Notes under the pieces: model-generated | The model's input: only the letters and a program-made list of their open reading frames with translations | Database searches by the model: none | What the model was told of the DNA's origin: nothing | Source of the DNA: Anaerolineales bacterium | GTDB lineage: Bacteria > Chloroflexota > Anaerolineae > 4572-78 > J111 | DNA length: 64,000 nt | Assembly: GCA_015075405.1 (NCBI GenBank) | Contig: JABTUK010000004.1 | Coordinates: forward strand, 1,302,001-1,366,000 | Reading direction: 5' to 3' | Position numbers and translations under genes: made by a program | Part shown: positions 41,550-48,348 of the stretch, piece by piece | Numbering within the stretch: the first letter of the stretch is position 1 | Layout: the number at the start of each line of letters is the position of its first letter

Positions 41550-42332
41550 TTAGGCTACAGACAGGACAAAATTGAACGAAGCCGCCTTACCATCGGTCAC
41601 ATCCTGGACATCCATCAGCAGTTCGGGCCTGAAAATACCATCGGTATCATTTCCTGGCTCATTTGGAAAATACATCTGGGTGGTCAAAACGGGCTGGTTA
41701 GGAGCCTGCACTTTGACGTGAATGTGGCGCGTCCGGCCAGGGTAGACTCCCGGCAGGATGGTTTCCAGGTAATAACGGCCCTGCTCGTCGGTAAATTGAT
41801 GGCCGCGCAGCCGATAGCCGGCATTATCATACACACCGGCATCATCGCAGTGCCAGAAGTCCACCAGGGCTTGCGCCACCGGCTGGCAACCCGTCGAGAG
41901 GACAAAGCCGGTGACAACAAGCTTGGTTCCCGGCATATCCGGCTCAAGCAGCGAGTTGCGCTCCGGGGTGTTGGGGGTGTAATAGGGACCTTCGGTCTGC
42001 GCCGGGGTCGGGTCGTCATCATCGTCGCCGCAGGCGGGAGTGGGCTGCAGGGCGACCGACTGGGGAGTGTCGGTGGGGGCGGGTGTGGCCGTGTCTGCCG
42101 GGGCAGGTTCTGTCGGGGAAACCGTCGCGGGCGCAGCCAGAGTCTCGGTGGGACTGGCTGGGGTAGATGTTGGCGGCATGGGCGTTGGGGGGGCGCTGGT
42201 GGGCTGTGCGCTGGGGGTAACGTTGCTGACTTCCTGGGCAGCGCAGGCGGCCAACACCAGCGTGGCCGGCATCGCCAGAAAAGCGCGCAAAACTTCGCGC
42301 CGGGTTAGTGGGGTGGGTCTCTTCCTCTCCAT
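41550..42332 (-). CDS. Intradiol-ring-cleavage-dioxygenase-like lipoprotein
   Basis: 260 aa from the ATG at 42332 (GAGAGG upstream; a GTG at 42347 is the alternative). Arg-rich leader TRREVLRAFLAMPATLVLAACAA suggests a Tat-like signal with a lipobox, then a Ser/Thr/Pro linker. The catalytic domain has Fe ligands Tyr (GVYDN), Tyr (GVYPGRTRH) and HIH, as in protocatechuate 3,4-dioxygenase. Family members exported like this are known but their substrates are mostly unclear. Cut from the upstream NmrA-like gene by repeats and a hairpin. Confidence 0.87.
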   Translation of the reverse strand: MERKRPTPLTRREVLRAFLAMPATLVLAACAAQEVSNVTPSAQPTSAPPTPMPPTSTPASPTETLAAPATVSPTEPAPADTATPAPTDTPQSVALQPTPACGDDDDDPTPAQTEGPYYTPNTPERNSLLEPDMPGTKLVVTGFVLSTGCQPVAQALVDFWHCDDAGVYDNAGYRLRGHQFTDEQGRYYLETILPGVYPGRTRHIHVKVQAPNQPVLTTQMYFPNEPGNDTDGIFRPELLMDVQDVTDGKAASFNFVLSVA

Positions 42333-42364
42333 CTTTTTACCTCTCACTTATTCATTAAAGTCAG

Positions 42365-42390
42365 AAGTCCCGCCTAATAGAGCGGGACTT
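42365..42390 (-). terminator. Stem-loop upstream of the dioxygenase gene
   Basis: AAGTCCCGC (42365-42373) pairs perfectly with GCGGGACTT (42382-42390). On the minus strand it is followed by a T-rich segment, so it may stop transcription from the NmrA-like operon. Confidence 0.45.
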
Positions 42391-42477
42391 CATTGACCAC
42401 ATACCGCAGATGATACAGACTTAAGTTAAAAATAGTCTGAGACAAAGCTGAAAATACCCTGAGAAAAGTTGAAAAAA

Positions 42478-42622
42478 CTGTAGTAGCCAACAAGATATTA
42501 GACTCAAATATCTCACGCAAAGCCGCAAAGTCGCAAAGATTTTATTATTTTCTTGGCGTGCTTGGCGTCTTCGCGTGAGATTTTACGACCTGTGTGGTTC
42601 AACATCATCCTGACTACTACAG
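42478..42622. mobile_element. MITE-like element, family 3, with GCAAAG-type hairpin core
   Basis: 145 bp. Ends CTGTAGTAGCCA and, reversed, CTGTAGTAGTCA. The core holds ATCTCACGCAAAG and CTTCGCGTGAGAT with CGCAAAG-like words between. Flanked by AAAAGTTGAAAAAA (left) and AAAAGTCGAAAAA (right), which could be a long target duplication or an older tandem repeat (a third copy, CAAAGCTGAAAA, lies further left). It fills most of the 314-bp gene-free gap 42333-42646. Confidence 0.65.
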
Positions 42623-42646
42623 AAAAGTCGAAAAACTCTTCGCCGC

Positions 42647-43549
42647 TTACGCAGGCTGCGGGAGCAATGCTTCCTTATGCGCCAACAGAAAATCGCGGAC
42701 GCTCTGAGGGGCGGCGCCGGTCAACTCGGCTACAGTGGTGGTGGCAACCCCCAGAAATCCCTGCGCCTTGGCTGTGTCGAAAGAGACCAGGGCCTCGGCA
42801 TAGACCGGCGGCAGCCCGGCTCCGACCAGGATGTTTTGCATCACATCGGGGGTTACGCTGGCATAGCTGACCGGCCGGCCGCTGATTTCGCTCACAATTT
42901 GGGCCAGTTCAGAACAGGTTACAACGTTAGGACCGGTGATATCCAGCGTTACTCGTCCCGCTGGGGGAGCGGCGAGAACGGCGGCTGCGGCGCGGGCGCA
43001 ATCTTCGCGGGTCACATAGCCCGTTCCACCATTGCCGGCAGCGTCTACAAGCTGGCCCATGGCTACGGCTTGGGGGAGACTCATCAACAGGACATCCGTG
43101 TAAACGTTGTTGCGGAGTACCGTCCAGTCGAGCGGGCTTTCGGCCAGGGCTTGCTCTGTGCCATAATGGCTATCGGCAAGGGTGATGGGCGTACCGGGTT
43201 CGGGCCGGGTGAGTGAAGTGTAGACCACGTGCTTGACCCCAGCTTTTACTGCCGCAGCGACGGCGGCGCGATGCTGGGCCAACCGGCGGCCCGGCTCGCC
43301 GACTGCGTCGGTGCTGATGAGCAGCAGCCGGTCCACCCCGGCGAAGGCGGTAGTGAGGGAGGCAGGGTCATCAAAATCAGCCCGGCGGACCTCGACGCCG
43401 CGGGCGGCCAGGTCGGCCAGTTTTTCAGGGTTTCGGGTGGCGGCAATCACGTGACCGGCTTTAGCTTCGAGTAACAGTTCGACGACGCGCCGGCCGAGTT
43501 GGCCCGAAGCGCCAGTGACCAGTAGATTGGGAGTATGAGATGCAGTCAT
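42647..43549 (-). CDS. NmrA-like NAD(P)-binding protein
   Basis: 300 aa atypical SDR. Rossmann start LLVTGASGQLGRRVVELLLEA, ADFDDPASLTTAFAGVDRLLLIS and YTSLTRP match the NmrA/quinone-oxidoreductase-2 (QOR2) group; the canonical SDR Tyr-Lys pair is not evident. Could reduce quinones or sense the NADP(H) ratio. Third gene of the thioredoxin-fold/DoxX/NmrA operon driven by the direct-repeat promoter at 44681-44724. Confidence 0.87.
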   Translation of the reverse strand: MTASHTPNLLVTGASGQLGRRVVELLLEAKAGHVIAATRNPEKLADLAARGVEVRRADFDDPASLTTAFAGVDRLLLISTDAVGEPGRRLAQHRAAVAAAVKAGVKHVVYTSLTRPEPGTPITLADSHYGTEQALAESPLDWTVLRNNVYTDVLLMSLPQAVAMGQLVDAAGNGGTGYVTREDCARAAAAVLAAPPAGRVTLDITGPNVVTCSELAQIVSEISGRPVSYASVTPDVMQNILVGAGLPPVYAEALVSFDTAKAQGFLGVATTTVAELTGAAPQSVRDFLLAHKEALLPQPA

Positions 43550-43601
43550 TGTTAGATTTCTCCTGTGGTTAGAATGATAGAGTTAAGGTTGAAATTAAGA
43601 T

Positions 43602-44012
43602 TTAACGGGCAACTTCGGCTTTGGGCGAAGCGCTTCTGGGCGCAATCGGCGCAACCTGCCAGCGGCCATAGGCCACAAAAGCGGCTAAAGCCAACAAGAC
43701 AATATTCGGCACGATGAAACCAAACTCGCCGCGGCTGAGATGAAATCCAATTGCTAAAAACTGCACCAGGGCCAGGCCCGCCCCGGCCAGCGGGGTCAAC
43801 TGCGGCTGGATGCGGGTCAGCGCCGGTAAAACCACGCCTAAACCACCGGCCAATTCCGCCAGCCCAATGAACCTGACCAACCAGGCCGGAATATCGCCGG
43901 GCCACACCATGCTTTGAGCCAGTTGATCAATCGGCATGGTCAATTTCATAAAGCCGGCCGCTAAAAAGGCCAAAGCCAGTAAAACTTGAACGATCCATAA
44001 AGCGTATTTCAT
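43602..44012 (-). CDS. DoxX-family membrane protein 2
   Basis: 136 aa, four TM helices. Family pattern: WIVQVLLALAFLAAGFMKLT, FIGLAELAGGLGVVLPALT. Different enough from DoxX 1 to be an old paralogue. Lies 12 bp after the CxxC protein gene, with good SD (AAAGGAG), so the two are co-expressed. The pairing fits a membrane thiol/quinone redox role (inference). Confidence 0.88.
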   Translation of the reverse strand: MKYALWIVQVLLALAFLAAGFMKLTMPIDQLAQSMVWPGDIPAWLVRFIGLAELAGGLGVVLPALTRIQPQLTPLAGAGLALVQFLAIGFHLSRGEFGFIVPNIVLLALAAFVAYGRWQVAPIAPRSASPKAEVAR

Positions 44013-44024
44013 TGTTTATCTCCT

Positions 44025-44651
44025 TTATGATGATAAAATTTTTATCGAACTGATTTTTTGCACCAGCGCCTTGGCTGGAGTATACCCACTGGACAGCAAT
44101 TGGAGGCTGCGCCCATTTTCCAGCAGCAAGGTCGGATAAGCTTGGGCATAAGTGGCGGCTTGCCTGAAAGTTTCCTGGGTCAGGCGCTTCATCTCTTCGG
44201 AAGAGAAGTGGCTTAAGAAGGTCTCTTTATCTAGCCCCAGGACCTGGCAAATGCCGGCGTAGGTTTCAGCCTCATTCAAATTTTTGCCCTGCTGAAACCG
44301 GGCTGCCTGCACCTGGGCCGCAAAAGGAAAAAGTTGGTCCGGCCATAAAGTTCTGACCGTCACAATAGCCCGTGAAGGTGGCTCGCTGTCCAAAAGCAGG
44401 GCCGGGTTATCTAAAGAGGTGAAATAGGCCTCGCCAAAGACAGCACCCGTGGTTGTTTGAATGTGGCGGTCGTGCTGGCGAATGTAGCCGGCCATGCGCC
44501 CCTGGACCTGCGCATTCCGGCCAGCAAACATGCCGCCGGGTAAAAGATCAAACTCAAAATCTGAATTGTATTGTTCGTACACCTGTGAGATTGTCTGACT
44601 GTTGCCGTAGCACCAGCCACAGAGGGGGTCCATTACGTAGATGATCTTCAT
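44025..44651 (-). CDS. DsbA/FrnE-like thioredoxin-fold protein with CGWC motif
   Basis: 208 aa from the ATG at 44651 (AAAGGA upstream; the frame extends to 44765). DPLCGWCYGNS near residue 10 is a CxxC active site in the DsbA-family position; no signal peptide, so probably cytosolic like FrnE. Helical insertion QVQGRMAGYIRQHDRHIQ and a later TYPxxL-like cis-Pro region (AYPTLLLENGRS). First gene of its operon; the direct-repeat promoter 44681-44724 ends 30 bp before the start. Confidence 0.88.
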   Translation of the reverse strand: MKIIYVMDPLCGWCYGNSQTISQVYEQYNSDFEFDLLPGGMFAGRNAQVQGRMAGYIRQHDRHIQTTTGAVFGEAYFTSLDNPALLLDSEPPSRAIVTVRTLWPDQLFPFAAQVQAARFQQGKNLNEAETYAGICQVLGLDKETFLSHFSSEEMKRLTQETFRQAATYAQAYPTLLLENGRSLQLLSSGYTPAKALVQKISSIKILSS

Positions 44652-44680
44652 GGTCGTCCTTTGTTTATCTTGATGGTTGT

Positions 44681-44724
44681 AGTATAACCGGTCAGCGTCA
44701 TCCGAGCGTGAACAAAACGTAAAC
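44681..44724 (-). promoter_or_regulatory. Direct-repeat (OmpR-type) promoter of the CxxC/DoxX/NmrA operon
   Basis: On the minus strand GTTTACG and GTTCACG (44724-44718, 44713-44707) are direct repeats with 11-bp period, then 20 bp, then the -10 TATACT (44686-44681). No -35 hexamer at the usual place (ACGCTC). The same layout is at 46303-46346. Such spacing is typical of PhoB/OmpR-type activator boxes. Confidence 0.7.
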
Positions 44725-44739
44725 AACCAGCGATGAATA

Positions 44740-45591
44740 CTAATTTGTCGTAAAGACCAGCCCATTCTGAGACGGGTCGCGCACTAGTTGACCTGCCGGA
44801 TGCTCTTCTACAGTTGCATTGGCGGCCTGGGCGCGGGCGATGACGGCGTCCACCTCTGCCTGCGTGGGCAGGTGAATGGTAAAGTAGCGCAAGCCAACCG
44901 ACTCGGGTGGGGCGGGCGACGCGCCTTGTGTGCCCCAAATATTCACCCCAAGATGGTGATGATATCCGCCGGCTGAGAAAAACAGGGCGCTGTTCCAATC
45001 AATCATTAATTCAAACCCCAGCACATCCCGATAGAAAGTTAGCGTTTCCGGCAGGTTGCAGACGTGCAGGTGCATATGCCCAAGCACTGTTTGTGAGTGC
45101 AGACCCAGCCACAGCTCTGAAGATGAGGGCAGCTCAGACAAGATACCTTCAAAATCCAGGGGCAGGGTGTCGCTCTGGAGAGCGCCCTGGGCGTTACAGG
45201 GCCATTGCTCGCGGGGCCGGTCGCGATAAATTTCGATACCGTTGCCGTCGGGGTCACCCAGATACAGGGCTTCGCTGAACAGGTGATCGGAAGCGCCCTG
45301 CACCGGCGTGCGCGTTTCGGCCACCCGCTTGATGACTTGGGCCAACTCCTGTCGAGAAGGGACCAGGATGGCAAAGTGGTAAAGGCCGGTGGTGCAGCGA
45401 TGACGGACAGCGCCGGGGCGTTCGGTCAAAGCCAGCAAATCGGGGCCGCCCGCGCCCAGATAGGCGGTATCGCCGGCGCAGCGGTGAAGCCGGAAGCCCA
45501 GCGCGGTTTGATAGTAGGCCAGTGAACGTTCCAGGTTGGAGACGGTCAAATGGACATACCCAAGCCGTAGATCAGCGGATAAAGTAGGCAT
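44740..45591 (-). CDS. Two-domain glyoxalase/extradiol-dioxygenase-like protein (CatE type)
   Basis: 283 aa. Two VOC units: residues 9-125 (GYVHLTVSNLERSLAYYQ, GLYHFAILV, DGNGIEIYRD) and about 165-280 (GHMHLHVCNLPETLTFYRD, GGYHHHLGVNIW). His/His/Glu metal residues are arranged as in catechol 2,3-dioxygenase-like enzymes (His of VHLTV, His of YHFAI, Glu of IEIYRD). Resembles Bacillus CatE/YfiE. GGGAGG precedes the ATG. Substrate unknown. Confidence 0.9.
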   Translation of the reverse strand: MPTLSADLRLGYVHLTVSNLERSLAYYQTALGFRLHRCAGDTAYLGAGGPDLLALTERPGAVRHRCTTGLYHFAILVPSRQELAQVIKRVAETRTPVQGASDHLFSEALYLGDPDGNGIEIYRDRPREQWPCNAQGALQSDTLPLDFEGILSELPSSSELWLGLHSQTVLGHMHLHVCNLPETLTFYRDVLGFELMIDWNSALFFSAGGYHHHLGVNIWGTQGASPAPPESVGLRYFTIHLPTQAEVDAVIARAQAANATVEEHPAGQLVRDPSQNGLVFTTN

Positions 45592-45617
45592 AAATGATCC
45601 TCCCGGACAGCCGATTT

Positions 45618-45667
45618 GGAGATTAGAGATTGGAGATTAGAGTCTGAATCTCTAATCTCCAATCTCC
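45618..45667. repeat. Word-multimer hairpin (GGAGATTAGAGATT type), copy 1
   Basis: GGAGATTAGAGATTGGAGAT words pair with CTCTAATCTCCAATCTCC. Copy 2 is at 46400-46456; the two flank the yceI gene. Confidence 0.8.
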
Positions 45668-45707
45668 AACTTCCCCTTGAATTGGGGAAATTGTTTAATC
45701 CACGATC

Positions 45708-46262
45708 CTAAGCTACAGCTTCCAGCACAGGCTCGGCTTCGGGCTGCTTCACCAATTCCAGCTCGATGCTGATGGTCACTTCTTCGCCCACCAACATGCC
45801 GCCGGTTTCGAGGGCCACGTTCCAGGTCAGACCCCACTCCTTGCGGTTGATTTTGGTCTGAGCGGTAAACCCGGCGTTGATGGTTCCCCACGGGCTTTTG
45901 GCCTGGCCGGCGTATTCCACATCCAGGGCCACTTCTTTGGTGATGTCCTTAATGGTCAAGTCGCCCACCAGCCGGACGTTCTGGCCGCCTACTTTCTCAA
46001 CGCGCTTGCTTTTGAAACTAATGACTGGATATTTCTCAACATCAAAGAAGTCGGGCGATTTTAAATGACCATCGCGCTGGGCATCTTTGGTATTGATGCT
46101 GGCAGCTTGGATCTCGACTTCAATCTTCGACCGGGTTGGATCAGTTTCGTTAACTTCAAATGTGCCGTCGAATTCTTCAAAGCGACCGCGCGCGGTGCTG
46201 ATCATCATATGGCGCACCGAAAAGTTGATACTGGAATGAGCTTTATCTAATTGCCAAGACAT
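45708..46262 (-). CDS. YceI-family protein, unanchored
   Basis: 184 aa from the ATG at 46262 (AAAGGAG, 8 nt; the frame extends to 46337). YceI signature WQLDKAHSSINFSVRHMMIS, AASINTKDAQRDGHLKSPDFFDVEKYP, LTIKDITKEV. No signal peptide is seen, unlike the lipoprotein copy. Likely binds an isoprenoid lipid or quinone. Promoter with perfect GTTCACG direct repeats lies 41-84 bp upstream. Confidence 0.92.
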   Translation of the reverse strand: MSWQLDKAHSSINFSVRHMMISTARGRFEEFDGTFEVNETDPTRSKIEVEIQAASINTKDAQRDGHLKSPDFFDVEKYPVISFKSKRVEKVGGQNVRLVGDLTIKDITKEVALDVEYAGQAKSPWGTINAGFTAQTKINRKEWGLTWNVALETGGMLVGEEVTISIELELVKQPEAEPVLEAVA

Positions 46263-46302
46263 TGTGTAACTCCTTTTTGAGTGAAATTTATTTGATGTTC
46301 TC

Positions 46303-46346
46303 ATCATAACAGGCCAGCGTAATCCGGGCGTGAACAAAACGTGAAC
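46303..46346 (-). promoter_or_regulatory. Direct-repeat (OmpR-type) promoter of yceI
   Basis: On the minus strand two identical GTTCACG heptamers (46346-46340 and 46335-46329), 11-bp period, then 20 bp, then -10 TATGAT (46308-46303). The adjoining CCGGATTACGCTGG is also shared with the 44681-44724 site (CGGATGACGCTGACC). Confidence 0.75.
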
Positions 46347-46399
46347 ATTTAATCCTGGGGATCGTGCATTAAATAACTTCCCAAATTCACAGGGGGACC

Positions 46400-46456
46400 A
46401 GAGATTAGAGATTGGAGATTATTTACCTGAATCTCCACTCTCTAATCTCCAATCTC
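46400..46456. repeat. Word-multimer hairpin (GAGATTAGAGATT type), copy 2
   Basis: AGAGATTAGAGATTGGAGAT pairs with TCTAATCTCCAATCTC. It lies in the divergent gap 46263-46564, which otherwise holds the yceI promoter and AT-rich sequence before the next gene. Confidence 0.8.
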
Positions 46457-46564
46457 AATAATCTCCACATTACTTCTTAACAATTTCTAAAAAAGTTTTT
46501 GTTACGATAGGGTCATCAAATGAAACACCCCATAAAAATCATTTTCACAAAAGTGAGTAGAAAC

Positions 46565-47092
46565 ATGACCCTGGTAAAGAATCAACTCAGTCAAACTAAA
46601 GTAAATCTCGCCATTGACGGCGGCATCTTCATCGGCTTTCTGGTGGCCGATAATCCCCATTTTACGGGTATGGCCATTCACGAGTGGCTGGGCATCGCCT
46701 TCGGTGCGGCCATTATCATGCACTTACTGCTGCATTGGCAGTGGCTTGTCGCCGTCACTCGGCGCTTTTTGTCTAATGTGCCGTGGCAGGCCCGCCTCAA
46801 CTATATCTTGAACCTGTTCCTCTTCATTGATGTGACCATTATCATCTTGAGTGGGCTGATGATTTCGCGGGAGGCGCTACCCAGCTTGGGCCTCAGCCTG
46901 GCTTCGAGTGGGGCCTGGAAAGGTCTGCATCACCTTACCGCCAATTTATCGCTGGCGCTGATCGGGCTGCATGTGGCTCTCCATTGGCAGTGGATTGCCA
47001 ACGCCGTCAAACGCTACGTTATTCAACCCCTCACTGGCCGGTCAGCTATGCAGCCGGGCCTGGTCGCCAAGCTTGATCGGAAAGAGGTCTAA
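46565..47092 (+). CDS. Four-helix membrane protein, DUF4405-like
   Basis: 175 aa from the ATG at 46565 (an in-frame ATG at 46520 is the alternative). Four TM helices with paired histidines (IHEWLGIAFGAAIIMHLLLHWQWL; LHHLTANLSLALIGLHVALHWQWI), the pattern of small b-type cytochrome-like membrane domains. Heme binding is inferred from the His spacing. Precedes by 2 bp another membrane protein gene and then the two-component genes. Confidence 0.75.
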   Translation: MTLVKNQLSQTKVNLAIDGGIFIGFLVADNPHFTGMAIHEWLGIAFGAAIIMHLLLHWQWLVAVTRRFLSNVPWQARLNYILNLFLFIDVTIIILSGLMISREALPSLGLSLASSGAWKGLHHLTANLSLALIGLHVALHWQWIANAVKRYVIQPLTGRSAMQPGLVAKLDRKEV

Positions 47093-47094
47093 TT

Positions 47095-47430
47095 ATGAAA
47101 ATCTTCGGACGTATCTTCATCATTCTCGCTGCCGCCCTGGTGGTTGCTGGCGTAACAATAGCCCTGGTGGGGAGCGATACCGGCTCCTTTGAGGCCGAGG
47201 CTGAACGTGCCCCAGTGTTTCAGGAACAGGGTGACGCCGGCGAGGCCGTGGCCGCTGAGGAAATTTCCGGCAGACCCCCCCGGGAAGGACACGATGAGGC
47301 GAGTCTTTTTGGGATCATCGGCGTCTTGCAAAACCTGGTCATTATCGGTGTGATTGTGCTGGTGGTGACGCTGGGGGGACGCGCCTGGACAGCGCTTGCC
47401 AGATTTGGGGCTTGGCGTCATAATAGTTAA
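47095..47430 (+). CDS. Small two-helix membrane protein
   Basis: 111 aa. TM helix at about 6-25, a roughly 45-residue acidic extracytoplasmic loop (EAEAERAPVFQEQGD...), TM helix at about 75-95, basic tail. No family recognised. Starts 2 bp after the DUF4405-like gene, so the two are probably one unit; it could be an accessory subunit. A family 1 mobile element is inserted at its stop codon. Confidence 0.65.
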   Translation: MKIFGRIFIILAAALVVAGVTIALVGSDTGSFEAEAERAPVFQEQGDAGEAVAAEEISGRPPREGHDEASLFGIIGVLQNLVIIGVIVLVVTLGGRAWTALARFGAWRHNS

Positions 47431-47542
47431 AAAGGTAACTACTTGCCCGTTCAAGGCTGAGGCTAAGGCTAAGGATGCAGGATAAATCTTAGCCTCAGCC
47501 TCAGCCTTTGATATTGCTACCGTTGAGCAGTTACTAAAAAAG
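47427..47542. mobile_element. MITE-like element, family 1 copy 2, with 8-bp target duplication
   Basis: Core element 47435-47534 (100 bp): ends GTAACTACTTG and, reversed, GTAACTGCTCA. The interior is an AGGCTA-word hairpin (AAGGCTGAGGCTAAGGC / GCCTCAGCCTCAGCCTT), unlike the core of copy 1. Flanks TTAAAAAG (47427-47434) and TAAAAAAG (47535-47542) match 7/8. It splits the response-regulator gene from the upstream membrane genes. Confidence 0.75.
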
Positions 47543-47558
47543 AGGTTCGCTTCCGCGC

Positions 47559-48260
47559 ATGGCCCAGACAATTCTAGTGGTTGACGATGAAAAAAAACTC
47601 CGCGATATGCTGCGGGTTTACCTGGAGCAGGAAGGCTACCAGGTGGTCGAAGCCGGCAATGGCCGCGAGGCATTGTATGTGGCTCGCTACGAAAAGCCAG
47701 ATCTGATCATTCTCGATCTGATGATGCCGGAAATGAGCGGTCATGAATTTATGCGCGTCTTTACCAAAGAAGCGGATACACCGGTCATTATGTTGACCGC
47801 CAAAGTGGAGGACCAGGATAAGATTGTCGGGTTGGGCCTGGGGGCAGATGATTATGTAACTAAACCCTTTAACGTGCAGGAACTTATTGCCCGCGTGCGG
47901 ACTGTGCTGCGGCGCATGCAAAAAGCCGCCGCTCAACCCGACCTGCTGCGGGCGTTTGATATTGTATTAGATCGGGCTGGCCGCACGCTTAAAGTGGGAG
48001 ATCATTACGTGGACTTGACCCCCTCCGAATTTGAAATCCTGGCTATTCTGATGGCTGCGCCGGGCCGAGTTTTTTCCCGGCTCGATTTACTCGACCGGAT
48101 GTCGGGCGATGCCTATGAAGGCTATGAACGCACCGTTGATGTCCACGTGCGCAATCTGCGGAGCAAAATCGAACCTGACCCGAAAAACCCCCGCTACGTG
48201 GAAACGGTGTATGGCGTCGGTTATCGTTTGGCCCAACGAGAGGCCAATAGTAGACAGTAG
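47559..48260 (+). CDS. OmpR-family response regulator
   Basis: 233 aa. Receiver domain with acidic pocket VVDDE, phospho-Asp in LIILDLMMPEMSG, Thr (MLTAK) and Lys (VTKPF). C-terminal winged helix (LTPSEFEILAILM, RVFSRLDLLDRM, RTVDVHVRNLRSKIE, VYGVGYRL). Phosphorylated by the adjacent histidine kinase. OmpR-class regulators bind tandem direct repeats of about 11-bp period, matching the two promoters at 44681-44724 and 46303-46346. A mobile element lies immediately upstream, so its promoter may be altered. Confidence 0.95.
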   Translation: MAQTILVVDDEKKLRDMLRVYLEQEGYQVVEAGNGREALYVARYEKPDLIILDLMMPEMSGHEFMRVFTKEADTPVIMLTAKVEDQDKIVGLGLGADDYVTKPFNVQELIARVRTVLRRMQKAAAQPDLLRAFDIVLDRAGRTLKVGDHYVDLTPSEFEILAILMAAPGRVFSRLDLLDRMSGDAYEGYERTVDVHVRNLRSKIEPDPKNPRYVETVYGVGYRLAQREANSRQ

Positions 48261-48341
48261 ACGGTAAACAGTAGACAGGAAATTGTACTACTCTGCTACC
48301 TTGCTACCTTGCTACCTTTTCATTGTTTGTGTCTCTGGATT
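48247..48341. repeat. TAGACGG/GCTACCTT repeat, copy 2
   Basis: Same order as 20368-20460: TAGTAGACAGTAGACGG words, AAATT, then CTCTGCTACCTTGCTACC and TTTTCATTGTTTGT. It overlaps the last codons of the response regulator and fills the gap to the kinase start. Confidence 0.75.
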
Positions 48342-48348
48342 CTTAGCT

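Noticed and set aside
48283..48348. Upstream extension of the histidine kinase (MYYSATLLPCYLF...)
   Set aside because: Those residues come from the TAGACGG/GCTACCTT repeat; the same translation appears at the copy near 20421, so the ATG at 48349 is preferred.
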